Source: an uncultured Bacilli bacterium
GTDB taxonomy: Bacteria > Bacillota_I > Bacilli_A > RF39 > UBA660
Assembly: GCA_947631135.1 (NCBI GenBank)
Contig: CANRKE010000098.1
Location: 1-11,510, forward strand
Length of the DNA stretch: 11,510 bases
Direction: 5' to 3'
The notes under the pieces were generated by a model, which searched no databases, was not told the DNA's origin, and saw only the letters and a list, made by a program, of their open reading frames with translations. This document shows positions 1-7,545 of the stretch, one piece after another. The translations under genes and the position numbers were made by a program. Every line of letters starts with the position of its first letter. The first letter of the stretch is position 1.

Positions 1-3
1 AAT

Positions 4-24
4 GAACAAATGTTTTATTTGCTC
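4..24 (+). other. Palindrome/hairpin upstream of adhesin promoter (first CAAAT-N5-ATTTG copy)
   Basis: GAACAAAT (4-11) and ATTTGCTC (17-24) form an 8-bp inverted repeat with one mismatch around a 5-base spacer (GTTTT). The core CAAAT-N5-ATTTG recurs at 100-114 inside the adhesin promoter. It could be the distal site of a dimeric regulator, or the remains of a terminator for a gene to the left, although no T-run follows it immediately. The structure is seen in the sequence; the role is inferred. Confidence 0.4.
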
Positions 25-95
25 ACTCTTTGATATGCTTTATTTTTTATTTTGCTTTTTTTTCGTGAATAGTAACAGTTTTTTCGACAAAACTC

Positions 96-123
96 TTCAC
101 AAATAAATAATTTGTGCTATAAT
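96..123 (+). promoter_or_regulatory. Extended -10 promoter of the giant surface protein gene
   Basis: The -35 box is TTCACA (96-101). After a 16-bp spacer comes TATAAT (118-123), preceded by TGC (115-117), which makes an extended -10. Transcription would start near 130, giving a leader of about 95 bases. The box spacing and the perfect -10 make this a convincing housekeeping-sigma promoter. Confidence 0.75.
98..116. promoter_or_regulatory. Operator-like inverted repeat between -35 and -10
   Basis: CACAAAT (98-104) and ATTTGTG (110-116) are perfect 7-bp inverted arms around AAATA. The element overlaps the -35 and the TG of the extended -10, the classical position for a repressor that blocks RNA polymerase. 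Its core matches the palindrome at 7-21 with the same 5-bp spacer. No regulator gene is visible nearby. Confidence 0.5.
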
Positions 124-131
124 ATGCTTAC

Positions 132-193
132 ATAGATTTTAGATCTTGGGCTGTCTAAATATCTATAAAATATTTATCATCTAATGATAAATA
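132..193 (+). promoter_or_regulatory. Two consecutive hairpins in the adhesin mRNA leader
   Basis: Hairpin 1 pairs 132-143 (ATAGATTTTAGA) with 154-166, giving 12 pairs with a single bulged T at 160 and a 10-base loop (144-153). Hairpin 2 pairs 171-180 with 184-193, a perfect 10-bp stem with a CTA loop. It ends 19 bases before the Shine-Dalgarno site. No T-run follows either one, so they are not terminators. A role in mRNA stability or translation is likely. I recognise no riboswitch class. Confidence 0.5.
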
Positions 194-224
194 ACATATG
201 ATAATAGTAAGAGGGAGGAATATA

Positions 225-3200
225 ATGAAAAACAAAAAAATTGTATTTGCGATTATATTATTCTTATTAATTGGATTTACAATATTTACATTTGCAAATC
301 CTAGTAAAGATGAAAAGACATTTGAAGATAATAATTCAAAAACTGAAGATAAAGTTGATACTAACAAAGATAAGAATAAAGATAGCATTAATACAGATAA
401 TAGCGATAGTCTAAATACTGATGAAAACAAAACAGATGCTACAACTAATGATAATGGTACTAATAGCGTAAGAAATAGAAGCAATACTAATATACAAAGT
501 AATGCTACTTCGACTGTCATAGTTGAACAAAGTGATGACAAATATGCAAAAGCCCTAGATGCAGTAGTAAAAGCAGAAGGTTCATTAAGCCAAGATGATT
601 TAAATACTGCAAAAGATTTAGTCGGAGATTTAGATGAAGGCGAAGATAGAAATAAACTTCAAGATAGAATTGATGATGTACAAGATATAATCGATGTTGA
701 AGGTTTAGTATCTACGTTAGAATCTAAAAAGACTAGTGCACAAAATAAAGATGAAATGCTAAGTGCACGTGAATATAACACATCTCAAAAAATAGAAGAT
801 GCTGTTAAAAATTTAAAAGATAGTGAAGCTAAAAATAATTTGAAAAAACGTTTGGATAGCGCACTTAAAGTAGTAAATGATGTTAATCCTGCAGAAGTTG
901 ATGGTATAGATGAAAAATATACTAATGCAGATAGTGTAACATTAACTATTACTGATGAAAATGGATATACTGCTACATTAAATGGTGATCCATATGAAAG
1001 TGGTAAAGAAATTACTGATGAAGGACATTATACTTTAAAAGTAGTTGATGAAGCATTTAATGAAAGTGAAGTAGAATTCATAATCGATAGAACTTCACCT
1101 GTAGTAAACATGTCTGATGGTAAAACTTATGAAGGTGATGAATATACATACTATAATAGTAGTGTAACACCTGAAATAGTTGAAGAAAATATTGATACTG
1201 TAGTATTAACAAAAGATGGTGCTACTGTTGATGGATATACTAATGGTGAAATAACAGATGAAGGTAAATACGAATTAACTGTTACTGATAAAGTTGGTAA
1301 TAGTGTAACTGTAAAATTTGTTATTGATAAAACAGAAGGAACTGTTACATTTGATAATAATGGAAGTGATTCAAATTCATACAATAATGTAACTGTTACA
1401 GCTACAATTAATGAAAAATATCTTGATAAAGTTGAATACTTAATTACACCATCTCATACATTAGATGATGTTAAAAAAATGGAATTTACTGAAGCAGAAA
1501 TTTCTGAAGATAACACAATTAAAATTACATTAAGTGAATTAAATGGTACATATAATATTTGGGTAAAAGTTACTGATAAAGCAGGAAATGTATCATATAC
1601 AAAGCCAAATAATGGATTTAAAATGGATAATATAGCACCAACTGCTACAGTAACATTTGATCCAGCTGGACCTACTAATCAATCTGTTACAGCAACAATT
1701 GAAGTTTCTGAACCTATTCAAACACCAGATTGGTGGACAAAAATAGATGAAGAAGGTAAGAAATTTACTAAGACTTATGATAAAAATGGTTGGGATACTG
1801 TAAAAATAGTTGATTTAGCTGGTAATGAAGGTAGTATTGATGTAAATGTTACAAACATTGATACAGATGATCCTGATCTTAATAGTATAAAATTATATAA
1901 TGTTACAAAAAATCTTACAAAAGAACAAAAACATTATATAAAAAAAGATCAAGAAATTATGTTTGAAGTTAAAGCTAATGAAAAATTAGTAACTAATGAT
2001 TTCAAAGTTACTATAGGTAATTCAACTAGTAAATTCACATATAGTGAAGGTAGTGATTATTACTGGGCTAAAGTAAAAATTAATGATGAAACTTCTATAG
2101 AAGAAGGAGAAGTTAAATTTACTATTTCTGGTTATAAAGATCTAGCTGGAAATATTGGAACAACTTATGGTAATTATGAAACAGAAAATGTTACATTATT
2201 TGATGACATTAAAGATAAAAATTTCAATTCTGTAATATATGATAAAACATCACCAGAAATAACATTTTATGGTATTGATGAAAATAACATATTAACTGGA
2301 GATAAAAGAATATATATAAAAGATGCAAATCCAGCATTTACTGGAACAATAGTAAATAAGGATAATAATAATCAACTAAGAGAAATTAAATCAGATGCAG
2401 CTAGTTATAATAAATATTATAAGTTATATGAAACAGCATTTAAAATGAATTATAATTCAATGTATGATGGATCATATAAAATAACAATAACTGATATAGC
2501 TGGAAATGAAACAGTAAAAGAATTTGTTATGGACAACACTAAACCTGTTGCTAATTATGTTGAAATTAAAAATCTAGATCAATATACACCAGGTTATGCA
2601 AAAACTGGTGATAGAATTTGGGTTTATGCAACAATAAATGAAAAACTATCAGTAGAGCCAACAATTACTATAAATGGAAAAACTGCTAAAATTATGCAAA
2701 GAGAAGTTAATGGAAACTCTTATAAATACGTTGGAGAAGTAGTTCTTGATGAAAGTATGGACGAAGGTGAAGTTAAATTCACAATCGATGGATATAAAGA
2801 TTTAGCTGGTAATGAAGGTGCAAAATTAGATAATTCTAATATAACAGATAAAGAAGGTAATTTAAAATCTGTTACATATATTAAAACACCTGCAGTTTTA
2901 AAAGCATCATTTATTAATTCAAATGGTAATAAAGTTGGAAATGAATATTATGCAATTAAAGGTTCTAAAATTACTACTTATATGAGTGTTAATCAAAAAT
3001 TAGCTCATATGCCTACAATTACTTTAGTCGACGTAGAAGGTAATGAAGTATCATATGGAAAAGACAAAATAGAAGATGAATATGGTAAAATTATAGAAGT
3101 CGATGAAATGAGTAAAAATGGAATTTATAGATATCAATTAACTTATACAATTACTGATGATACACCATTAAAAGATGGTAGAATTAATGTTAAATTTTCT

Positions 3201-5927
3201 GATATTTATAATTTAGCTGGATATAAAGGTATTAATTGGATAAAAGAAGATGGTAAACATTACGAAGAATTAGGAATTGATGATCGTACTAATATGAGTG
3301 TAAATGTTACTCTTGATACAAAAAATCCAGAAAATATAAGTGGATCACTTGGATTAGTATCACATAATGGAAATGTTTTAAATAAAGATGGTAAAAGATA
3401 CTATTATGCTACAGATAAAGACACTATTTATGTATACGCACAATTTGATGAAACATTATCTGTAAATCCAAAATTTACAATAACTGGTGAAACATCTGGT
3501 GAATATACTGGTGATATGAAGTATGTTGAAGGACAATCTCGTTATGTAGGTACTGTAAATGTTAAAGATATTGATAATTTATCAGATGGTTTAATTAATA
3601 TTAAAGTTAATGGCTATAAAGATGTAGCTGGTAATGAAGGTATTGAACTTACTAATGATAATTTGAGAGCTAGTTGGGCAGGAGTTATAATTGATACAAC
3701 AGCACCAAGTTTAATCGTTGATGGAATAGAATATACTCCTGATACTAAAGGTACAATTCATGCTATAACACCAGATGGTGATGGATCTGCAACATTTAGC
3801 GGAGTTGATAAACTAAGTGGTTATGCCGGAATTTGGGGACATGATGTAAATAAACAACCAGAATTACAAAACTCTTATCGTAGAGGTGCTGGACATACTT
3901 ATTCAATTAAGGCAGAAGATATTTTAGGTAATACTCATACATATTCTGTTAAAGTTATTGATTCTAGTAGTTCAGAATCAATAAGTGATGATTTAAATAA
4001 TTTAATTGATGGTGAATCAATAAACTTATCAAATAAAGATATAACAGATAATGTTGAAATTAAAGCCAATAATGTTACAATTACTGGTAATAGTAAATCA
4101 ACAATATCTGGTGGATTAAAAATAAGTGGCAACGGTGTAACAATTAAAGATGTTACTATTGATGGTATTACACATAATACACATAATGGGCTTACTATTA
4201 CTGGTGATAATGTTACTCTTGAAAACTTAACTGCTAATAATGATTTCCCAGCAATAAATGTTAGTGGAAACAATCTAACAATTGATGGTGGTAATTATTC
4301 GCTATATAATAGTGATGTACCAGGTGAAATAAACGGTCGCCAAGGTGAAGGAGTAATAAGAGTAACTAATTCTTGTAATGTTAACATTCACAATGCTACT
4401 TTACATGGTGGTATAGCATTAATAAATTTCTGTGGTGAAGCAGATATTGCTGATAATAATATAATTTTAGATTATAATGGTACGGCTGCTTTAGTAGGAA
4501 TTAATATTACAACTGATAATCAAGGAAATTATACTGCTCAAAGTTTATATAATGCTAATAAATTTGATATTCAAAATTTTGATTACAGTTATTATGTAAA
4601 GATTCAACGTATTGATTGGTCAGATATAGATTCGATCAAAATATCAGATTTAAAAACAATTAGTACTCCTGAAGCTTTAAGAGATATTTCAACAAATCCT
4701 AGTAGTTACAAAGGAAAAAGAATTGTTTTAGATGATGATATTGACTTAACAGGACAAAATTGGACACCAATTGATGGTTGGGGTAATTTAAGTGGTACTA
4801 CTATTGATGGAAATGGACATAGTATTAAGAATATGACTGTCGAAGCTGATTCATCTGGTGGATTCATTGGTAATTTAAATTCAGCAATAACTATTAAAAA
4901 TATCGTATTTGAAAATGCTAATGTAAAAACAAAAAAATCAACAACAAAAGATGATCGTAGTTATGCTGGTGTTGTAATTGCAAAAAGTTATTCTAAAAAT
5001 ACTATTTTAGAAAATGTTACTGTTAAAAATAGCCGTGTTGAAAATGATTGGCAATCTGGTGGATTAGTTGGTTTTTCTGAAACAAATGGTGCGACATTTA
5101 TAAATTGTACTATTGAAGATTCATATATTGGTGGATATAATGAACCTTATCAAGCTAATTCAACAGCAGGAATTTTATTTGGAGCTGGAGATGCTAGTAA
5201 TATAACAGTTACTGGTTGTACTGCTAAAAACGTTCAATTAGAAACTGATAACACTGATGAAACTCATTGGGTAGGATATACTTATGGTAAAGAAGTAAAA
5301 GTATCTGATAGTACAGAAGAAAACATTACTATTATAGATAGAAGTAAAAATACTTCTCCAGCAGTTAATAATTCATTACCTGAATTAGAAAGTTCTGATG
5401 CCGATGAAGCTCAAGAAAACACTGAATCTTCTCAAACTGAAGTAGTTAAATATAATATAGATTTTAAAACTCAAGATTTCCCATATGCTTCTCAACCATT
5501 TAGTTTAGTTAAATCTGGAACAACTTATACAGAAAAAGAAATTACTATAACATCTGAAAATGACAAAGATTATCAAGAATATCTTTCTAAAAATAATTAT
5601 AAGCCAGAAAATGTAATCTGGTGGACACAATTTAATTGTGATATGGATAAATGTGAAGGATTTAATGAAAGTGGTACAGACAATAAAAAAGCTACTATAT
5701 TTGAAGGTAGAAGAGGAGATGCTTCTATAACTATGGAAGCACCTACAGCCAAAGATGGATATGAATTTGATAAATGGGAAGAATCAACAATAGAATATAA
5801 TGGTATAAAAATGCAAAGCTTTACAGCAATATATAAAGAAAAGGATACTCAAAAAGAAGAATCAGCAATACAAACATTAATAGATAGTATGATTACAACA
5901 ACGACTACACTTTTTAAAAACATATAA
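225..5927 (+). CDS. Giant exported Ig-like/beta-helix surface protein (adhesin-like), 1900 aa
   Basis: The start at 225 is chosen over an in-frame ATG at 198 because GGGAGG (213-218) lies 6 bases upstream. Residues 1-24 are a signal sequence: KNKK, a hydrophobic stretch at 6-23, and possible cleavage after Ala24. Residues 25-105 are an Asp/Asn/Ser/Lys-rich linker. Residues 106-220 are helical and resemble the A..AV..AE.S repeat seen in Gram-positive surface proteins. About ten Ig-like domains follow (about 224-1250), typically closing with a D-x-T-x-P linker and containing 'AGN' turns. Residues 1253-1470 are a beta-helix rich in N/T/I rungs, and 1480-1705 a second beta-helix with GLUG-like 'GGLVG' and 'GGFIG' turns. 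Residues 1743-1876 are a C-terminal domain ending in a GYEFDKWE...AIYKE motif like internalin B repeats. No LPXTG, TM, SLH, LysM or GW module is visible. A role in adhesion or glycan binding is inferred; no catalytic site is recognised. Confidence 0.85.
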   Translation: MKNKKIVFAIILFLLIGFTIFTFANPSKDEKTFEDNNSKTEDKVDTNKDKNKDSINTDNSDSLNTDENKTDATTNDNGTNSVRNRSNTNIQSNATSTVIVEQSDDKYAKALDAVVKAEGSLSQDDLNTAKDLVGDLDEGEDRNKLQDRIDDVQDIIDVEGLVSTLESKKTSAQNKDEMLSAREYNTSQKIEDAVKNLKDSEAKNNLKKRLDSALKVVNDVNPAEVDGIDEKYTNADSVTLTITDENGYTATLNGDPYESGKEITDEGHYTLKVVDEAFNESEVEFIIDRTSPVVNMSDGKTYEGDEYTYYNSSVTPEIVEENIDTVVLTKDGATVDGYTNGEITDEGKYELTVTDKVGNSVTVKFVIDKTEGTVTFDNNGSDSNSYNNVTVTATINEKYLDKVEYLITPSHTLDDVKKMEFTEAEISEDNTIKITLSELNGTYNIWVKVTDKAGNVSYTKPNNGFKMDNIAPTATVTFDPAGPTNQSVTATIEVSEPIQTPDWWTKIDEEGKKFTKTYDKNGWDTVKIVDLAGNEGSIDVNVTNIDTDDPDLNSIKLYNVTKNLTKEQKHYIKKDQEIMFEVKANEKLVTNDFKVTIGNSTSKFTYSEGSDYYWAKVKINDETSIEEGEVKFTISGYKDLAGNIGTTYGNYETENVTLFDDIKDKNFNSVIYDKTSPEITFYGIDENNILTGDKRIYIKDANPAFTGTIVNKDNNNQLREIKSDAASYNKYYKLYETAFKMNYNSMYDGSYKITITDIAGNETVKEFVMDNTKPVANYVEIKNLDQYTPGYAKTGDRIWVYATINEKLSVEPTITINGKTAKIMQREVNGNSYKYVGEVVLDESMDEGEVKFTIDGYKDLAGNEGAKLDNSNITDKEGNLKSVTYIKTPAVLKASFINSNGNKVGNEYYAIKGSKITTYMSVNQKLAHMPTITLVDVEGNEVSYGKDKIEDEYGKIIEVDEMSKNGIYRYQLTYTITDDTPLKDGRINVKFSDIYNLAGYKGINWIKEDGKHYEELGIDDRTNMSVNVTLDTKNPENISGSLGLVSHNGNVLNKDGKRYYYATDKDTIYVYAQFDETLSVNPKFTITGETSGEYTGDMKYVEGQSRYVGTVNVKDIDNLSDGLINIKVNGYKDVAGNEGIELTNDNLRASWAGVIIDTTAPSLIVDGIEYTPDTKGTIHAITPDGDGSATFSGVDKLSGYAGIWGHDVNKQPELQNSYRRGAGHTYSIKAEDILGNTHTYSVKVIDSSSSESISDDLNNLIDGESINLSNKDITDNVEIKANNVTITGNSKSTISGGLKISGNGVTIKDVTIDGITHNTHNGLTITGDNVTLENLTANNDFPAINVSGNNLTIDGGNYSLYNSDVPGEINGRQGEGVIRVTNSCNVNIHNATLHGGIALINFCGEADIADNNIILDYNGTAALVGINITTDNQGNYTAQSLYNANKFDIQNFDYSYYVKIQRIDWSDIDSIKISDLKTISTPEALRDISTNPSSYKGKRIVLDDDIDLTGQNWTPIDGWGNLSGTTIDGNGHSIKNMTVEADSSGGFIGNLNSAITIKNIVFENANVKTKKSTTKDDRSYAGVVIAKSYSKNTILENVTVKNSRVENDWQSGGLVGFSETNGATFINCTIEDSYIGGYNEPYQANSTAGILFGAGDASNITVTGCTAKNVQLETDNTDETHWVGYTYGKEVKVSDSTEENITIIDRSKNTSPAVNNSLPELESSDADEAQENTESSQTEVVKYNIDFKTQDFPYASQPFSLVKSGTTYTEKEITITSENDKDYQEYLSKNNYKPENVIWWTQFNCDMDKCEGFNESGTDNKKATIFEGRRGDASITMEAPTAKDGYEFDKWEESTIEYNGIKMQSFTAIYKEKDTQKEESAIQTLIDSMITTTTTLFKNI
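1857..3692 (+). repeat. Four related Ig-like repeats within the giant protein
   Basis: Residues about 545-672, 770-888, 888-1030 and 1031-1156 share one pattern. Each has a strand with K/D-x-D-x-I/T-x-x-Y or V and 'NEKL/DETL', then a threonine-rich 'TITING' strand, then 'EGEVKFTI-GYKDLAGN' or a diverged version. The GYKDLAGN-like core lies near nucleotides 2129, 2789, 3200 and 3610. Copy 3 is the most diverged (IYNLAGYKG). A shorter Ig-like domain (about 673-769) separates copies 1 and 2. The copies are diverged at DNA level, so recent expansion is unlikely. Confidence 0.6.
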
Positions 5928-5935
5928 TAATTATA

Positions 5936-5968
5936 TAAGTTAGGATTTATTTCCTAACTTATTTTTTT
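5936..5968 (+). terminator. Intrinsic terminator after the giant surface protein gene
   Basis: AAGTTAGGA (5937-5945) pairs perfectly with TCCTAACTT (5952-5960) around a 6-base loop, extended by T5936-A5961. Seven T residues (5962-5968) follow. It begins 9 bases after the stop codon and isolates the adhesin transcript from glyS. Confidence 0.9.
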
Positions 5969-5989
5969 AAAAAAATATTAATAAATCAG

Positions 5990-6018
5990 TTTACAAAATA
6001 AAAAAAATATAATAATAT
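5990..6018 (+). promoter_or_regulatory. Probable promoter of glyS-galE
   Basis: TTTACA (5990-5995) is followed after 17 bp by TAATAT (6013-6018), which predicts a start near 6022-6026. A perfect TATAAT at 6008-6013 lies only 12 bp from that -35, so it is less likely. The stretch between the upstream terminator and 6020 is almost pure A/T and cannot hold a Stem I, which supports a start just before the T-box RNA. Confidence 0.55.
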
Positions 6019-6021
6019 ATA

Positions 6022-6146
6022 GATGTGGAAGCGATAATGAATGTGGAAAATTCTAGCTATGCTAATCAAAAGGGATTCTTTATGAATAAATAGAGTGGAA
6101 CCGCGGGTAATCTCGTCTCTATGTATAGAAATCCCTTTTTATTTTT
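6022..6146 (+). promoter_or_regulatory. Glycine T-box riboswitch leader of glyS, very short Stem I
   Basis: The T-box core AGAGTGGAACCGCGGG lies at 6092-6107. It fits the conserved AGGGTGGNACCGCG with one change that is compensated in the partner strand. In the antiterminator, 6090-6095 pairs with 6117-6122, the bulge 6096-6102 carries TGGA (6096-6099), and 6104-6107 pairs with 6112-6115 around TAAT. TGGA complements a UCCA acceptor end, matching the U discriminator expected for bacterial tRNA-Gly. Only about 45 bases precede 6068, far less than a normal Stem I. A small hairpin, GAAT (6039-6042)/ATTC (6050-6053), shows GTGGAAA in its 7-base loop, including a possible glycine specifier GGA (6045-6047). 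AAAAGGGATT (6068-6077) can pair with AATCCCTTTT (6130-6139) ahead of a T-rich tract, a possible terminator stem. Confidence 0.8.
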
Positions 6147-6162
6147 AGAAAGAGGAATGATT

Positions 6163-7533
6163 ATGGAAAAATTAACAATGGAAAAATTAGTAAATACGTG
6201 TAAACAATATGGATATATATTTCAAGGAAGCGAAATATATGATGGACTTGCAAATACATGGGATTATGGACCATTAGGAGTAGAACTTAAAAATAATGTA
6301 AAGAAATTGTGGTGGAAAAGATATGTTCAAGAAAATGAAAATAGTTTTGGACTTGATTCATCAATACTTATGAATTCAAAAGTTTGGGAAGCTAGTGGAC
6401 ATGTTGCAAGTTTTACAGATCCATTACTAGATTGTCGTGAATGTAAGACTCGTCATAGAGCAGATGCGTTAATTGAAGGATTTAATAAAGATGTACATGT
6501 AGATAGTATGACTGAAGAAGAAATGGTAGAATATATTAAAACTAATAATATACCTTGTCCTAATTGTGGTAAATCAAATTATACAGATATTAGAAATTTT
6601 AATTTAATGTTTGAAACAAATAGAGGTGTTACTAAAGATAATTTAAGTAAAATATATTTAAGGCCAGAAACTGCACAAGGTGAATTCGTAAACTTTTTAA
6701 ATGTTCAAAGAACTATGAGAGCTAAAGTACCATTTGGTATTGGTCAAATAGGAAAAGCTTTTAGAAATGAAATAACTCCAGGTAATTTTACATTTAGAAC
6801 TATAGAATTTGAACAAATGGAACATCAATGGTTCTGCAAAGAGGGAGAAGATAGCAAATATTATGAATACTATAAAAATTATGCACTTAACTTTTTTAAA
6901 GATTTAGGAATTGATAGTTCACATTTAAGATTTAAAGATCATGAAAAACTTGCTCATTATGCAAAAGCAGCATGTGATGTTGAATATAAATTTTGTTTTG
7001 GCTGGGGAGAAATATATGGAAATCATAATAGAACTAATTTTGACTTAACTAATCATCAAGAATATTCAAAAAAATCTATGGAATATTTAGATCCTGTAAC
7101 AAATGAAAAATATATACCATATATAATTGAAGCATCATGTGGAGCTGATAGATTGGTACTTGCACTATTAAATGAAGCATACCATGAAGAACTATTAGAA
7201 GATAATACAGAAAGAATAGTAATGAAATTTTCACCTGCTATCGCACCTTATAAATGTTTAGTAACTCCATTAGTAAAAAAATATCATGGTGAAAAAGCAT
7301 TAGAAATTTATAGAAAATTATCTAAATCATTTATGATAAGTTATGATGATACAGGAAGTATTGGTAAACGTTATAGAAGAAGTGAAGTAATGGGTATACC
7401 TTATGTAATTACTGTTGATGATAATACAATTAATGATAATACAGTAACAATAAGAGATAGGGATACTATGGAACAAATAACTATAAATTTAGATGATGTA
7501 GAAAGTTTTATAGAAGATAAAATAAAATTTTAG
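6163..7533 (+). CDS. glyS: Glycyl-tRNA synthetase, single-chain class II type
   Basis: Charges tRNA-Gly with glycine in the cytoplasm (ATP-dependent, via glycyl-AMP). Start 6163 follows AGAGG (6151-6155) by 7 bases. In-frame ATGs at 6121 and 6157 are rejected because they lie inside the T-box and against the Shine-Dalgarno. At 456 aa it has the usual length of the homodimeric form. Visible features: GSEIYDGLANTWDYGPLG (22-39); motif 1 around 71-88; a Cys4 zinc-type site (C91, C94, C132, C135); RPETAQG (167-173); motif 2 with FRNE and FRT.EFEQME (200-220); WGEIYG (281-286); motif 3 with IEASCGADR (322-330); and an anticodon-binding domain from about 357. The acidic and serine residues expected to hold glycine (E220, E283, E323, S325) are present. 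Motif 3 has IEAS where IEPS is usual, and 'HNRTNFDL' replaces the common 'ADRTDYDL'. The T-box leader is diagnostic of aminoacylation-responsive control. Confidence 0.97.
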   Translation: MEKLTMEKLVNTCKQYGYIFQGSEIYDGLANTWDYGPLGVELKNNVKKLWWKRYVQENENSFGLDSSILMNSKVWEASGHVASFTDPLLDCRECKTRHRADALIEGFNKDVHVDSMTEEEMVEYIKTNNIPCPNCGKSNYTDIRNFNLMFETNRGVTKDNLSKIYLRPETAQGEFVNFLNVQRTMRAKVPFGIGQIGKAFRNEITPGNFTFRTIEFEQMEHQWFCKEGEDSKYYEYYKNYALNFFKDLGIDSSHLRFKDHEKLAHYAKAACDVEYKFCFGWGEIYGNHNRTNFDLTNHQEYSKKSMEYLDPVTNEKYIPYIIEASCGADRLVLALLNEAYHEELLEDNTERIVMKFSPAIAPYKCLVTPLVKKYHGEKALEIYRKLSKSFMISYDDTGSIGKRYRRSEVMGIPYVITVDDNTINDNTVTIRDRDTMEQITINLDDVESFIEDKIKF

Positions 7534-7545
7534 GAGGAATAATAG

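Noticed and set aside
198..224. In-frame ATG at 198 as the start of the giant protein
   Set aside because: It has no Shine-Dalgarno and would put a charged extension (with two Arg) before a classical signal sequence; GGGAGG with correct spacing marks 225.
155..541. Minus-strand open frame encoding a Leu/Val/Ser-rich, membrane-like peptide
   Set aside because: It is the antisense of the Asp/Asn/Lys-rich linker of the giant protein and of its leader; the hydrophobicity comes from complementing AT-rich polar codons, and no Shine-Dalgarno supports it.
6121..6162. ATG at 6121 as the start of glyS
   Set aside because: It lies inside the T-box antiterminator, lacks a ribosome site, and adds residues absent from the family; AGAGG points to 6163.
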